Origin: Rhynchosporium graminicola | Lineage: Eukaryota; Ascomycota; Leotiomycetes; Helotiales; Ploettnerulaceae | Direction: 5' to 3' | Assembly (NCBI GenBank): GCA_900074885.1 | Contig: FJUW01000008.1 | Coordinates: 693,561 to 757,560, forward strand | DNA length: 64,000 nucleotides | Shown: piece by piece, positions 12,214 to 22,581 of the stretch | How the letters are laid out: each line of letters opens with the position of its first letter | Position numbering within the stretch: position 1 is the stretch's first letter | The notes under the pieces: model-generated | The model's database searches: none | What the model was told of the DNA's origin: nothing | Seen by the model: the letters and a program-made list of their open reading frames with translations, nothing else | Position numbers and translations under genes: made by a program

Positions 12214-13632
12214 ATGGACACTTCCTACATTGACACTGTTCTAGCTGGTTCCGACATCGACCCCAATGACCACTCGTCCATGTCTCGCTCGATCATCTGG
12301 ACCAGTTCGGTTTTGTATGCTATTGTCTTGTCATTGGCAGTCCTCCGTATTATCGTCCGAACCAAGCTACGAGCTCCTCGCACTGCCACGTTCCACCCTC
12401 GTGCATTCGGATGGGATGACTGTAAGTGTCATTTTGCCAGTCTTCTACAATTTCAAGCTCGTTTCCTACGTGATAGCATGGGGGCTCCTTCATGCCATTG
12501 AGAGACTTGGTAGTAGCGCTGACATCTTTTCCAGACCTTATCATGGGTGCCACCGTTGCTACTGGTTGTCTAGCCGTTTTCTCCATTGTCGGTGCTAACC
12601 TCGGCCTCGGAAAACACATCATGGATATCCTTCGCGATCATAATGACCCGAAGCTCGAGGCTACACAAAGAATTGTCCTGCTTACTTATGGTTGTTGGAT
12701 GTCCTACGCCGTTGCCAATGCTCTGACCAAGCTGTCGATCATTGCGTCCTGCCTTCGCATTTTCCTTAACCCATTCTTCCGATCTTTCATGTGGTTCATG
12801 GTGGTTGTCGTTACCTTACAAGGAATTGCCTCCGTCTTCACGATCATCTTTGAATGCGATCCTGCTCCGAGCTCATGGGATTGGACTGTAAAGCGAAAGA
12901 GTTGCATTGATATTCAGGGATTCTTTGTCTCCATCTCTATCTTTAACGTTCTCACAGACTTCGCAATCCTGGTGGCTCCGGCGTTCTGCTTCTGGAAGAT
13001 TCAGATGGCTCGGAAGAAGAAAGTCGAGTTGATCGCGCTATACTCGATTGGTCTTGTGTAAGTGTATCTCTTCAAACATGCGCCTGTACATGCTGAACTG
13101 ATTTTTCGATAGTGGATGTCTCTTCGGTCTGTTCCGTTTGGGCAAACTCGGCGGTCTCAAGTCGTTGGACATTACCTGTAAGACACATCTTCTCCTCCCT
13201 CCACTTTTTTCTATGTCTAACCAATAACAATCAGATACTGGTGCGTTGCCACTCAATAACTCCATGGCTGAGGTCAGCTTCGGCATCATTTGTGCTTGTA
13301 TTCCCCCTTTACGACCTGCCCTAAGACAAATCCTACAAGGATTTCAACTGGTCAAACGGCCATCTTCTGTCACCAAGGACACCCCAGCAAACACTCCAGA
13401 AGTCATTGATACCCCGCGCTTTGAGCACAAGCGTAGACCCACAGAGTCGCGTATCGAAGAAACTGGTAGTAGACTCGTTTACATTCAAAATAACATCGAG
13501 CTCGAAGAGTTTGATGAAGGACCTTACCGACAATACATGGGCTCATCAATGACATCTCTCCGACCAACACCCTCTGAATCTAGTACAATCCATGAGAGAG
13601 GTTCTGCTACTAGCGTAAAATTTTACGTTTAG
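12214..13632 (+). CDS. Fungal rhodopsin-domain integral membrane protein (PTH11-related type)
   Basis: Four exons: 12214-12421, 12535-13057, 13113-13177, 13235-13632 (397 aa). Intron 1 splits the codon in FGWDD-Y-LIMG, a diagnostic spot of this family (WDDYL). Seven hydrophobic segments follow; landmarks include NLGLGKHIMDI, ALTKLSIIASCLRIF, FECDPAPSSWDW, CIDIQGFFVSISIFNVLTDFAILVAP, FGLFRLGKL and MAEVSFGIICACIPPLRPALR. The last ~100 residues are a cytosolic, polar Ser/Thr tail. The family is very large in Pezizomycotina and includes PTH11-like receptors, but this member has no N-terminal CFEM cysteine domain. The ligand is unknown. The frame is intact across all splices. Confidence 0.88.
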
Positions 13633-14486
13633 CGGCACCTGATACCCTTATACTTCTACATCTGCTATGTACTAGGATAACTTGGGTCAGATTTCTCATT
13701 TGCATACACAGTCATCCGGGGAAGGTTTTGATCGATATGATTTGCTATGCTTGCGGATAATGGTATTTGAAGGTCTTGCTATTTTGCAGCTCGACTTCGG
13801 TGGATACACATGGATGGATCAGGATCTGATATGCATGCGGGAAATGATTGTAAAGGAATTATGATGAGCTTTTAGAAGGTTCAGCTTTCCGCTCCATAAA
13901 TACATTGCTTTCAATCAGTTATCGCAACTTGCACAGTTAGGACATACGAGCTTAATCGTCCTAATGCACCAGAGAGGTGGGAGGCCGAAAGTGAAGTATA
14001 TTTTGCTCTCTGTGATTTTGTTTCAGTCTTTCTTCGACAGCGCACAGGATGGTTACGATTTATGAAAATGAGTATTTGCATTGTACCACGGAGGGCCTCG
14101 CCAAGCAAACATCCTTACGAATGACAGGCACATGTAAAGAGAATCAGCTCAGGCTTGGTATTAACTTGGATTCTAGGATCCTAATCCAATCTAACACATT
14201 GCATCGCATTGCTGCAGTTCGGGGGTATCTCTATACATCGAACGTACTGCCAGCCTCCACGATCTGAGCCTTGTCCCAGGCAACTCCTAACCCAATCCAA
14301 CCTACTCCGACGCCGCATCGTTGAATGTTACACCACCGTGCCGAAAAATACCCCCATTTCATCGTACCCATCCCATCCCGTCCCAGGATGTCCCAGGCCC
14401 ACACGTATTTCATGTCTCTCTAGCATCCCACGTTGGGATCCCATATGTCAATACGTGGTGGTTCATCGTCTCGCTTCTATCCCCCT
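13633..14486. other. Intergenic between convergent genes
   Basis: About 850 bp between the 3' ends of two convergent genes. A C-rich run with CCCATCCCATCCCGTCCC-like repetition lies near 14360-14385. No gene, RNA or mobile element is seen. Confidence 0.45.
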
Positions 14487-16113
14487 CTATTTCATCTTGT
14501 AAAGCAGCCAAAATACCAACAAAAGCAGCACAGCCAATACAGGCATGGCCAATCCTACACTTCCACTTCCGAAAGACCCAGCGTCCCCACTCATCACAAC
14601 CTCATTCTCACTGACGATCTTCTCCTTCCCATCAACATCGACCTCTACATCTCCTGTCGCGAACGTGACCTGTGGTTTCGAGAACCGGCGCACCACTTGA
14701 TCGAATGTAGGGATACGGCCGCGAAATTGGATTATGGTCGTTGCTAGAGGGATGGTGATGACTCTGAGGAAGGAGTTGGAACTGCTTTTCCTCTTTGCTT
14801 TCTCACTTCCGTCTTCGTCTCGAGATACCGTCACGGGACTCCGGTTGCTGGACTCGCTGGTTATCTTCTCGTCCGTCGTTTCTCTACTCATCCTCTCTTT
14901 CGCAACACTGACACTATCACGACAGGCGCTCAATGGTCTACCTCTTGCATCAACCTCTCCATTTACAATCGGCCTTCCACTCCCAGCCCCGATCCCTTCA
15001 GTAGTGCCAATCACAGCATCGAGCTGATTGACGAGCTGCAACATATGCGTAAAAATGAATCCCGCTTCCCTAACGATATCCTCCTTCTCCCCCTCGGTAA
15101 GAAGAATCTCCGCCTCCGCAATCCGCGCCTTGAACAACACTTTCAGATCTTCTCCATCCTCCGCCCCAGGAAACGAGAAGAATTTTAAACCAGGAATAAC
15201 TCTCACTCCCGGTTCTGGAGGGGGGAGACGGAGGCCATGCGTTGGATTCGTGGAAGAGCGGCGCGTGGATGTAGTATTAGATTCTGAGGCTGAAAATTTG
15301 GTATTGCGTGCTGGAGGCCGAGATGTTGAGCGCGGTGGGATGTAAGTGTCGTCTAAGCTGTAAGGTCGGTGGCAGGAGCTGGAGCGTGTCCAAAATTCTT
15401 CGCCTTGACCACCTGCTTCTTTAAGAGCGAGGCGAAGATAACGTCCGCCTGAGAAGAGAGCCATATAGAGGACCCATGCGTAGGCTAGCAATACGTGTGG
15501 ATTTGTTTCCACGGAGGATTTGGTGTGTTGTAGGAACTCTGCTAAAGGTCCAGAGTGGGATATAGCGCGCAGTTGAACGTTTATTTGGTTATCAGGCGTA
15601 TTTGTAAGAGTGCGTATATCCTCAATGAGACGACCTGCTCTTAAAAGACCAGGGATTCGGAGATGTGAGAGCAAGGATTGCGTTCGCGTGCATATTTTCG
15701 GCGTGTGAATTAGGAGGGGTGAATCGGAAGTGTTAGATATTAGAGGGATGGACCTCGAGTCTAAGAGTGGTTGGCCGGGTTCGCATGCATCGAGGGTAGT
15801 AGGAAGACTTGGAGAGACGAGGAGAGAAGCCCAGAGGTCTTCGAACGTTGCGTAGATGGGCGTGATGTGGAGGAGACCGGAGACGTAGGTTGAGGGGTTG
15901 GTAGTGTATGGTGGGAGGGCGAGGGGGAGGCGGGTCAGGATTAGACGGTTGAGTTGGGTGTGGAGGGGGCGCGTCGAGCGATTTACTGTTTTTATCAGTT
16001 ACATTCTTGTGGATGCAGAGAGAGGTAGAAATACTTCGCTCAGAAAGAGAATGAGGTGCGATGGGTGGTGAAGGCAGAGGGGAAGGCGTAGGAATGGTAT
16101 CGTTGTCTGACAT
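14487..16113 (-). CDS. Haem-oxygenase-like domain protein with C-terminal membrane anchor
   Basis: Two exons on the minus strand: 16035-16113 and 14487-15985 (525 aa). Removing the 49-bp intron gives SLSERINRSTRPLHTQLNRL, the entry helix of fungal haem-oxygenase-like proteins; H35 sits where the haem-ligand His is expected. The fold continues through YVSGLLHITPIYATFEDLW and LLAYAWVLYMALFSGGRYLR (the distal-helix 'YxxxLSGG' equivalent). A disordered, Pro/Ser/Arg-rich insert of roughly 70 residues follows. The fold then resumes with VIPGLKFFSFPG and AGFIFTHMLQLVNQLDAVIG. A Ser-rich linker leads to the final helix VGLAMPVLAVLLLLVFWLLY and the tail KMK, so the protein looks tail-anchored in the ER or outer mitochondrial membrane. 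Whether it degrades haem is not known. Confidence 0.82.
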
Positions 16114-16597
16114 CTTCTCGCTATCATGGCGTGCGAACATTAAATCAAGCAAGAGGAATAGAACAGGAAGCGAAGAGTAAAGATATCTGTATTATAGGTC
16201 GGTCGGAGACAAAATGCGTGAATAGAAAGATCGTAGGTTGTGATTCACAAGCTGAGCACTCTCGTAGATACCTAGGTAGGTGGGCGGGCAGGTACAATAG
16301 CTCCTTCGAAAGTCCGAGCGCAGTGAAAGAAAGTCGTTATCGGAGAAACCTTATCTCTTACAGAGCAGAGTGAGCAGCAGCAGGTACGATCTCGGATATC
16401 GAGAACCGAAGAGTTGGTTTGGCTAGAGATGAGAAACAGAAAGGAGAGACTTTCATTCGATTTGTAGAGAGAGATAGACAGGAGGAGAGAGGAAAGAAAA
16501 CAATACTTCCTAGCTCTTCCGAGTAAGGCTGGCTGCTCGCGGTGAAAGCGGTAGTTCCTAATGGCACTTACCTGTTCCTGGTTTGCGGGATCCAAGG

Positions 16598-16647
16598 GGT
16601 CTGGTCTGGTCTGGTCTGGTCTGGTCTGGTCTGCTGGTCTGCTGGTC
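16598..16647. repeat. GGTCT pentanucleotide microsatellite
   Basis: GGTCT is repeated about seven times from 16598, then passes into two GGTCTGCT variants. It lies about 500 bp upstream of the haem-oxygenase-like start codon. Confidence 0.95.
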
Positions 16648-16885
16648 CTCGGCAGCAAATCTATCGATCGCATCTTTTGCCTGTTGATCGCGACATCGCG
16701 GATTCCTAAAGAGTCAGGTCGGAGTCGCAGTCATGTGTGAGAGGCACGAGTATGTTGTTTATTGTCGTTGTATGGGTGGATGATTGTGAAGGCAGTGAGT
16801 GAACTTTGTTTGGTCTTACCTGACTTCGGTCGCTGACACAGCAATGATCGAGAAAGTCAAATTGGGTGCCGAATCGATTCGAGAA

Positions 16886-16910
16886 TCCCATCCCATCCCA
16901 TCCCATCATA
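16886..16910. repeat. TCCCA pentanucleotide microsatellite
   Basis: Four perfect copies of TCCCA and one variant (TCATA) in tandem. Confidence 0.9.
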
Positions 16911-17349
16911 TCTGACTGACCCTTGAAGCTGATCGACAATCTGTGAAACCTTCGCAAATCCTCCCGAGGTCATATGGATGCCAAGTGCAGTGCACGATCA
17001 GGTGACGACGAGATTGGAAGTTCGCTGTTTTTTGAGGCTATTCCCAGTTCAAAATGTTATTTCTTTTTCGCTTTTCGAATCATTGCATGAAGACTCAAGA
17101 TGCATGTGGATCTCCTCCCCAAGTTCTGCGTGCAGCCGACAGCTTTGCATCTCGGTCGCGTGTCTGCCAATGGAGGAGCTTCGCTGCCTCCCTAAATCCT
17201 GCAGAATACCCGGTTTTTGACTTATGTATCACGTGACGTTTCTTCTCGTCAATTGCGTTGCTTCACATTATCTGCTATAGACTTGATGCATTATGTGCCT
17301 CTCCTTTTTGACCCGACTAAAGAAATATTATTCGGGTCATCGAATCATC

Positions 17350-18411
17350 ATGAATCCCACGCTCACACACAGACCCACTCCAGAAGCAAGCGAGGTCATA
17401 CATCCACCCTTCTTCAGACTCTCACAAGAAATCCGTGACATGATCTACGACCTCGTTGTTGGTTTGGCTGGTGAAGCCCCTTCATCTCCAGCTGCATGCG
17501 GACAACGGATGGATAACGGGGAGCAAGGGTATAGAAGTACGATTTGAGCTGCCCTTAAATTTCTCGAAGCTCCCTAATTCTCAAACAAACAAACAAAGAG
17601 GCTGGAGATGATAAACTGAACTTTTCACCCAGGTTCAAGATGGCCTGATCCATGCACATATAAACAGCCGCCAGCCGATTATGCCACGTTCAGCGAGTGG
17701 AACAGATACGACGAAACTCCAGTTCGTATCAATAGTCGCTCACTAATCTACGTGAATCATCAGGTGCACGCAGAAATGAAAGAAGCCACATCTCGTCTTA
17801 AGGCCTCTAGTGGTCTAACGTACATCCTCGATTGTATCATTGAGAACAAGAATGTCTTATGGGCAACATGGCTCCACGTCCCAGTCGTTTCATCTCGAGT
17901 CGATATCGTAGAGACGCAGGTTAGACCTATGGGCGATTGAAGCGAAAACCCCGGTTCCGGATGGAGAAGAGGCAACGGTGGGTACTATCATATGACTCGG
18001 TCACTCCTTTAGCTGCTCCAGCGCTTTCTTGTGCGCGGTCCTGGTTTTCTCTCCCAGCCCAAGATTGGGGCAGTCGCAGTCGGAGTACTGAAGTTGAACG
18101 TTATCACGCCAGAAGACCCGAAAGGAGGCTTTATCCAAATAGAAGAGTACATAGGGCCCCAGACTAATTATCATCCAGTCAGACAGCATGGCGTCACGCA
18201 TCCGGAAGCTCTAGCTAATCTGTTGGACCTGCATGTTAACCATATGTTGGGCTATGGTTGCGGTGGGAGACGCTGGGACGGCGATAGGGTGAAAGAGGAG
18301 AGGGACAGGAAATCAAGCCGCGTTGTGAAATTAAGAAAATTTGTTCACAGGATTGAGGTTTTTGTTGATGGGGAGGTGAGGAAGGATTGGGATTTGGTGC
18401 AGTTGATTTAG
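17350..18411 (+). CDS. F-box-like/2EXR-type fungal protein, possibly broken
   Basis: Best model is three exons: 17350-17536, 17633-17919, 18013-18411 (290 aa). The N-terminal motif FFRLSQEIRDMIYDLV is the 'LPxEIRxMIY' element common to large families of fungal F-box-like proteins. Later landmarks are INSRSLIYVNHQVHAEM and GAVAVGVLKLNVITPE. Intron 1 (96 bp) is sound. The second junction is doubtful: the donor is a weak GTTAGA. Reading straight through instead shifts frame, with the frame after 17925 giving a plausible LWAIEAKTPVPDGEEA before another short intron-like stretch. So the gene is either spliced as given or carries a frameshift. Function unknown. Confidence 0.5.
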
Positions 18412-18590
18412 GCCCGATTCTCGGGAAAGGCGTTTGTTGATATTGCGGATATGATCTCGCATAAGCGAGGTTTTTAGTCAACAAATGCTACTGGATAATC
18501 ATTAATCGGCACCATAGCTCGCATAGGTATCTTGCAAGCACAATCAAGCATAAAAGTTCTCATTTATATGTTCATTGATCCATCACCCCA

Positions 18591-20403
18591 TCACCCCGTC
18601 CCCTCACCCTCGACTCTATTCCTAATCCTCCGAAAAACACCCATCGCATCTCTGAACTCTTCAAACCAGCCATACCCAGACCCGAGACCTGCTTCCAAGA
18701 GCCGGCAAACGAAATAACTGTGCGAATGACTCGTGATCGGAGACCCCGAGGCACCGCTTAAAGGATCCAGAGGTATATTCCGGGATAGAGCGACCACGTT
18801 TTCTCGTTAATGGGAGAGGAGACACTGAGTTCCTCGGTGCAAGGTAGAGACGAGCGCTCTGCTAGATTTCCACGTTTTGGTTTGATAAGCGATGAATAGA
18901 TCGTGGCAGCTAGATGGACAGTATAAAAGAGTGAGGATGGTTCGTCGGCTGTCGGCGAAGAGACTGGTGGCAGCGCATAAGTCCGACTTAGGGGATCTTT
19001 GGTAAGATCTTGCATGCGTTGCAGGATCTCTATACTCTTGCTACGTAATGGCGAGCCGCGAATGACCGTTTCCAGACGTCGCGAGCTACCTAGAGGGGAG
19101 TCTGAGATGTGGTTGAGTCTTATACCGAGGATTTTGGGTGGTATTGGAACGATTATGGGAGAGTTGAATCTGGGGGTGGTGTTGCTCATTGCTGAGACGA
19201 TGATATCGATGCTGGTAAGTTTTGATAATCAGATGGTGTGGTGCAGTATAGTGAACGGGGAAATATCGAGGTTGGAAAGACGTACAGGAGGACTTTGATC
19301 TGGAAGTGCCTATTGTTTCCGAAGCAGGCAATGCCTCCTCGCAGTCTTACAATCCGCTCAAGGCCATTCATGTGGTGGATCGATTCTGCGACATTACCAC
19401 CAGCTATCTGCCCGTATTTTAGCTTGGACAAAAACACCGTTCCAGGTTCGTGCGGAGCACCGACCTCAACGCTAAAAAGTGGCATTATACTCCCAATAGT
19501 CGTATCACTCGTCCCAAGAACGCTATCATGTAGTCAGTTGTTGATCCATTTGATAGTCTCAAATTTGAATCTGATGTACTCTTCACTGGCGACGATATAT
19601 GGGAGTACTTCAGCGCTTGTGTGTGACAGGTTTCCAGGTGATCTGTGATTAGGAATGCGGATTATGCGGCTGGGCATCCAGACGGAGACTTTAGGTGTTG
19701 TAATGCTTCCATTCTTGCAAACATGTAGCTCATAGGTGGTTGGTGGTTTGATTGGTGTGTGACTTACTGGTGTCGAAGGTCCATTGGTCGACCGAATGGG
19801 CGGATAAAAGATGCTGTTGACGGATTGAGGATCCTCTGCTGTGCCACTGTGGTCGAATGTAGTAAAGTCACTACGATTTCCTGTGACAAAGTGGCTACCC
19901 TGACTTTCTGGATACTTGTAAGCACCCGACGACTCTATCGACAGTCCGGGCTCTTCTTCTTCTGTTCCTGTGTAGTGCTCCGATGGTGAATATCGCGATG
20001 TTATTACACTAGTAGTACTTGCTTCGAAAAATTTACTGGCTGCTGAGTTCGGCTTTGTTGGCGAGCTCTCTTTCTGCATAAGTGTCTGCTTCTTCAAGAT
20101 GGACTTGTTCACCGCTCGCCGACGAGAGTGCACAGCTTTCATAACATGGTGGCGGACTTTCCTTCGGTACTCTCTACTAGCTGGAATCAGTGGATCCTCA
20201 ATCACGAGAAAAGGTATGGAGTGCGCCGATTCATTTTCTGGGTCGGAAGAGATACTGATTTGGCCTTCACTGTCGATGTGGTGATTTCGGTGGCTTGACG
20301 CCTTATTTCTTGGCTCCACGGAGTTGAATACCTGCGAAGCATATTGCTTTGGGTTCGAGTCAATTTGGGCAGTGGAGAAATTGTACTCCTTAGTGTTATT
20401 CAT
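18591..20403 (-). pseudogene. Broken fungal-specific transcription-factor-domain gene (no zinc cluster)
   Basis: The minus-strand ATG is at 20403. Coding runs 20403-19286, then after a 74-bp intron (19212-19285) from 19211 to 18591. The N-terminus has the basic patch REYRRKVRHHVMKAVHSRRR instead of a Zn2Cys6 cluster. The middle carries HHMNGLERIVRLRGGI, diagnostic of the fungal-specific TF domain, and the C-terminal part has SLYPGIYLWIL. Two lesions are visible. An in-frame TGA at 19536-19534 lies inside otherwise conserved TIKWINN*LHDSVLGTSD. A TAA at 18760-18758 follows YLWIL, after which homologous sequence (SGASGSPITSHSH...FEEFRDAMGVF) continues in another frame, as if one T were lost. 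Both breaks together argue for a pseudogene. Unusual introns could mask each, but would remove conserved residues. Confidence 0.7.
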
Positions 20404-22581
20404 TTTTCAAAGCGAGTGAACGGATGGGGCATTCGAGTTACGTTTGTATAATGTAGACTAAACGGGTAAGTAAGGGCGTGATAAAAATCTTTCAATAAAG
20501 CTTAAAAAGTGTACAATCGCAACGGTGCATTCGACCAGAGCGTGAGCTTTGAAAGATGTGACTCATATAAGAGCTGCGTTTCTGGAATGTGGTCTGTTCA
20601 CGCATGCCAGTATGAAGTATATCCTGTTACTTCAATTATATCTTGGCAGCTTGCCCAAATTGCACTTGTCTACGTACAATAGAAGGCCTCAGACAAGCCT
20701 GGACGCTTCTTTCTCTCGACGCCAAGTTCCATCGGAAACGTTGTTCAGAGTGATGACTTGCTGTCAAATGGTTCTTGGTGGTCGGTGCCACCATATCTCA
20801 GCATTTTCGCTGGGAGGAGCCTGGTTTCGGCGTGCAAGTCTTGATCTCGGCGAGATTAACGGTACACCCGGCGGAAATCGCTACAGCAAGATATCTCGAA
20901 GCTTGATTTCTAAATGGGCGGTTGTTATATAAGTAGTCACTTGCTTACGTATGTGTCAAAGTACATGTTTATGTAAGCTTAATCATCCTCGTTTATGGTG
21001 ACATGATGCGGCGCGTTGGGTAAACCCCCAGCCTTGGCAAAGGAGCCCTGACATGGGAAATTTAATTCACACAATAGGCAATTTCTTAAGCAGCGAAAGC
21101 GGAGAGGTCAACTAGCTCTAGTATCAGTCAAAATGGGATATCACGCATAGGAAAGTAGGTGAAAAGGCATGACCTATCAGTTGCTTGCGGAACACACAAG
21201 ACTTGATGTGTGAGAAAGCTCCTCGAAGTGACCTGACAGAAGAGGTATAATTTATCACTGGAATAATATGCGTGCTACGCCATATCACGATATGGGGTGT
21301 TTTCTGGAAATCGTGCGAGTAAATAAAGATCTACTTGGATTTAGCGAGGCCAACATCGAATATTGATTGAGTTTGATTCTTGGGATGAATCATCACCTGC
21401 CCCTGGGCCTTTTATGCGGGGATATATTAGGACAAAGATATGCAACGAATGTGTTCAATCATTCATTCCTCATAATATTCCTTTATGGGCAAATGGCAAT
21501 TAGACTGAAGTGTCTGTAGCATCACGTGCTTGTTTATGTATCGACAATTCTAGTGTTTCATAGACATAGAGGAATTTCTACGGAAATGGCAGGCAACATG
21601 TCAACAAAAGAATGCACGATAAAATGGATTCTGTTTTCCAGCTGATACCTATCTCGTAACTTGTAAGTATTCGACAGAGAATTTGTGCCTCTACGATTTG
21701 CGGTCGTGAAGACAGCCAATAAATATGAGCTTTCAGCGGAAATACATAACAAACTATAAATAGATTAACATTTCCGGAAGTTTCACCTAACGATTTCGCG
21801 GTCTTCTTGTGTCTTATCTTAAACCGATCACCCAACTACTGTATCGGCGTTAAGCAAGCCATGACGGTCATGCCGTGAAGAGACGAGGTTGACCAACGGA
21901 AACATCGTCGGCGGCTACAGCCTTGCTCCGTCGTTGTTACGCCTTGATTTACAGTATTCGAGGACACCTTGTGCACATCCAAGACAACCTTACAGTATTT
22001 ACCTTTTCTGTCCGTACTAACAACTTTAACCTTGTTCCTTTCGCCCGCCAGATTGAAAACGAAGCCTTTCGTCTCTTCCTCCTGTCGAAAGCGACAAACA
22101 ATCTGACGGCGGCAGCTTCCAACCTTCTCCAAGACGTCATCCCCGCGTGCAGCCATTTAGATTTAACTGGACCCGACACTGGCAGGCTGGGCTGGCATCC
22201 ATCCTTCACTTCCCGTCGTTAGCACTCCGGACGTTCGAGCCACGAGCTACGAGCCTTCCCCCAATCGTACAGCCTCTTCATCCAACCATCTTGTACCTCG
22301 ACTAGCAGCCTCGAGCTTTGCGAATCATAGAGGAACGCCGATGAAATATGCTTATCCGGGTGGACCGTATTTCCTCAATCGGTGGTAGTCTCGGAATCAA
22401 GGTGGATTGAGCTATCAGCTTCAGATCATCGCTTTTGTAAGCAGGAGGAGCTTCGCGCCTGGCATTATTTGGGTTGTTGTTGTAGCCACACTTCCTTTTC
22501 GAAGTATCCAACCTTGCGAAGGAAAACATCCGACGACAGGAGAGACGCGCTGCGAATGGCGTTCCGCTACTGAACGATTTA
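20404..22581. other. Gene-free spacer between the TF pseudogene and FMP27
   Basis: About 2.2 kb, somewhat AT-richer than its neighbours between about 20.9 and 21.8 kb. No recognisable coding region. The last ~400 bp before 22582 are presumably promoter and leader of FMP27. Confidence 0.5.

Larger units (their letters stand above)
16114..17349. other. Intergenic spacer with two pentanucleotide repeats
   Basis: About 1.2 kb between divergent genes. It holds GGTCT repeats (16598-16647), TCCCA repeats (16886-16910) and a TAGGTAGG-type motif near 16270. No gene is supported. Confidence 0.5.

Noticed and set aside
20549..20932. 127-codon plus frame in the spacer before FMP27
   Set aside because: No recognisable sequence and no promoter context; likely chance.
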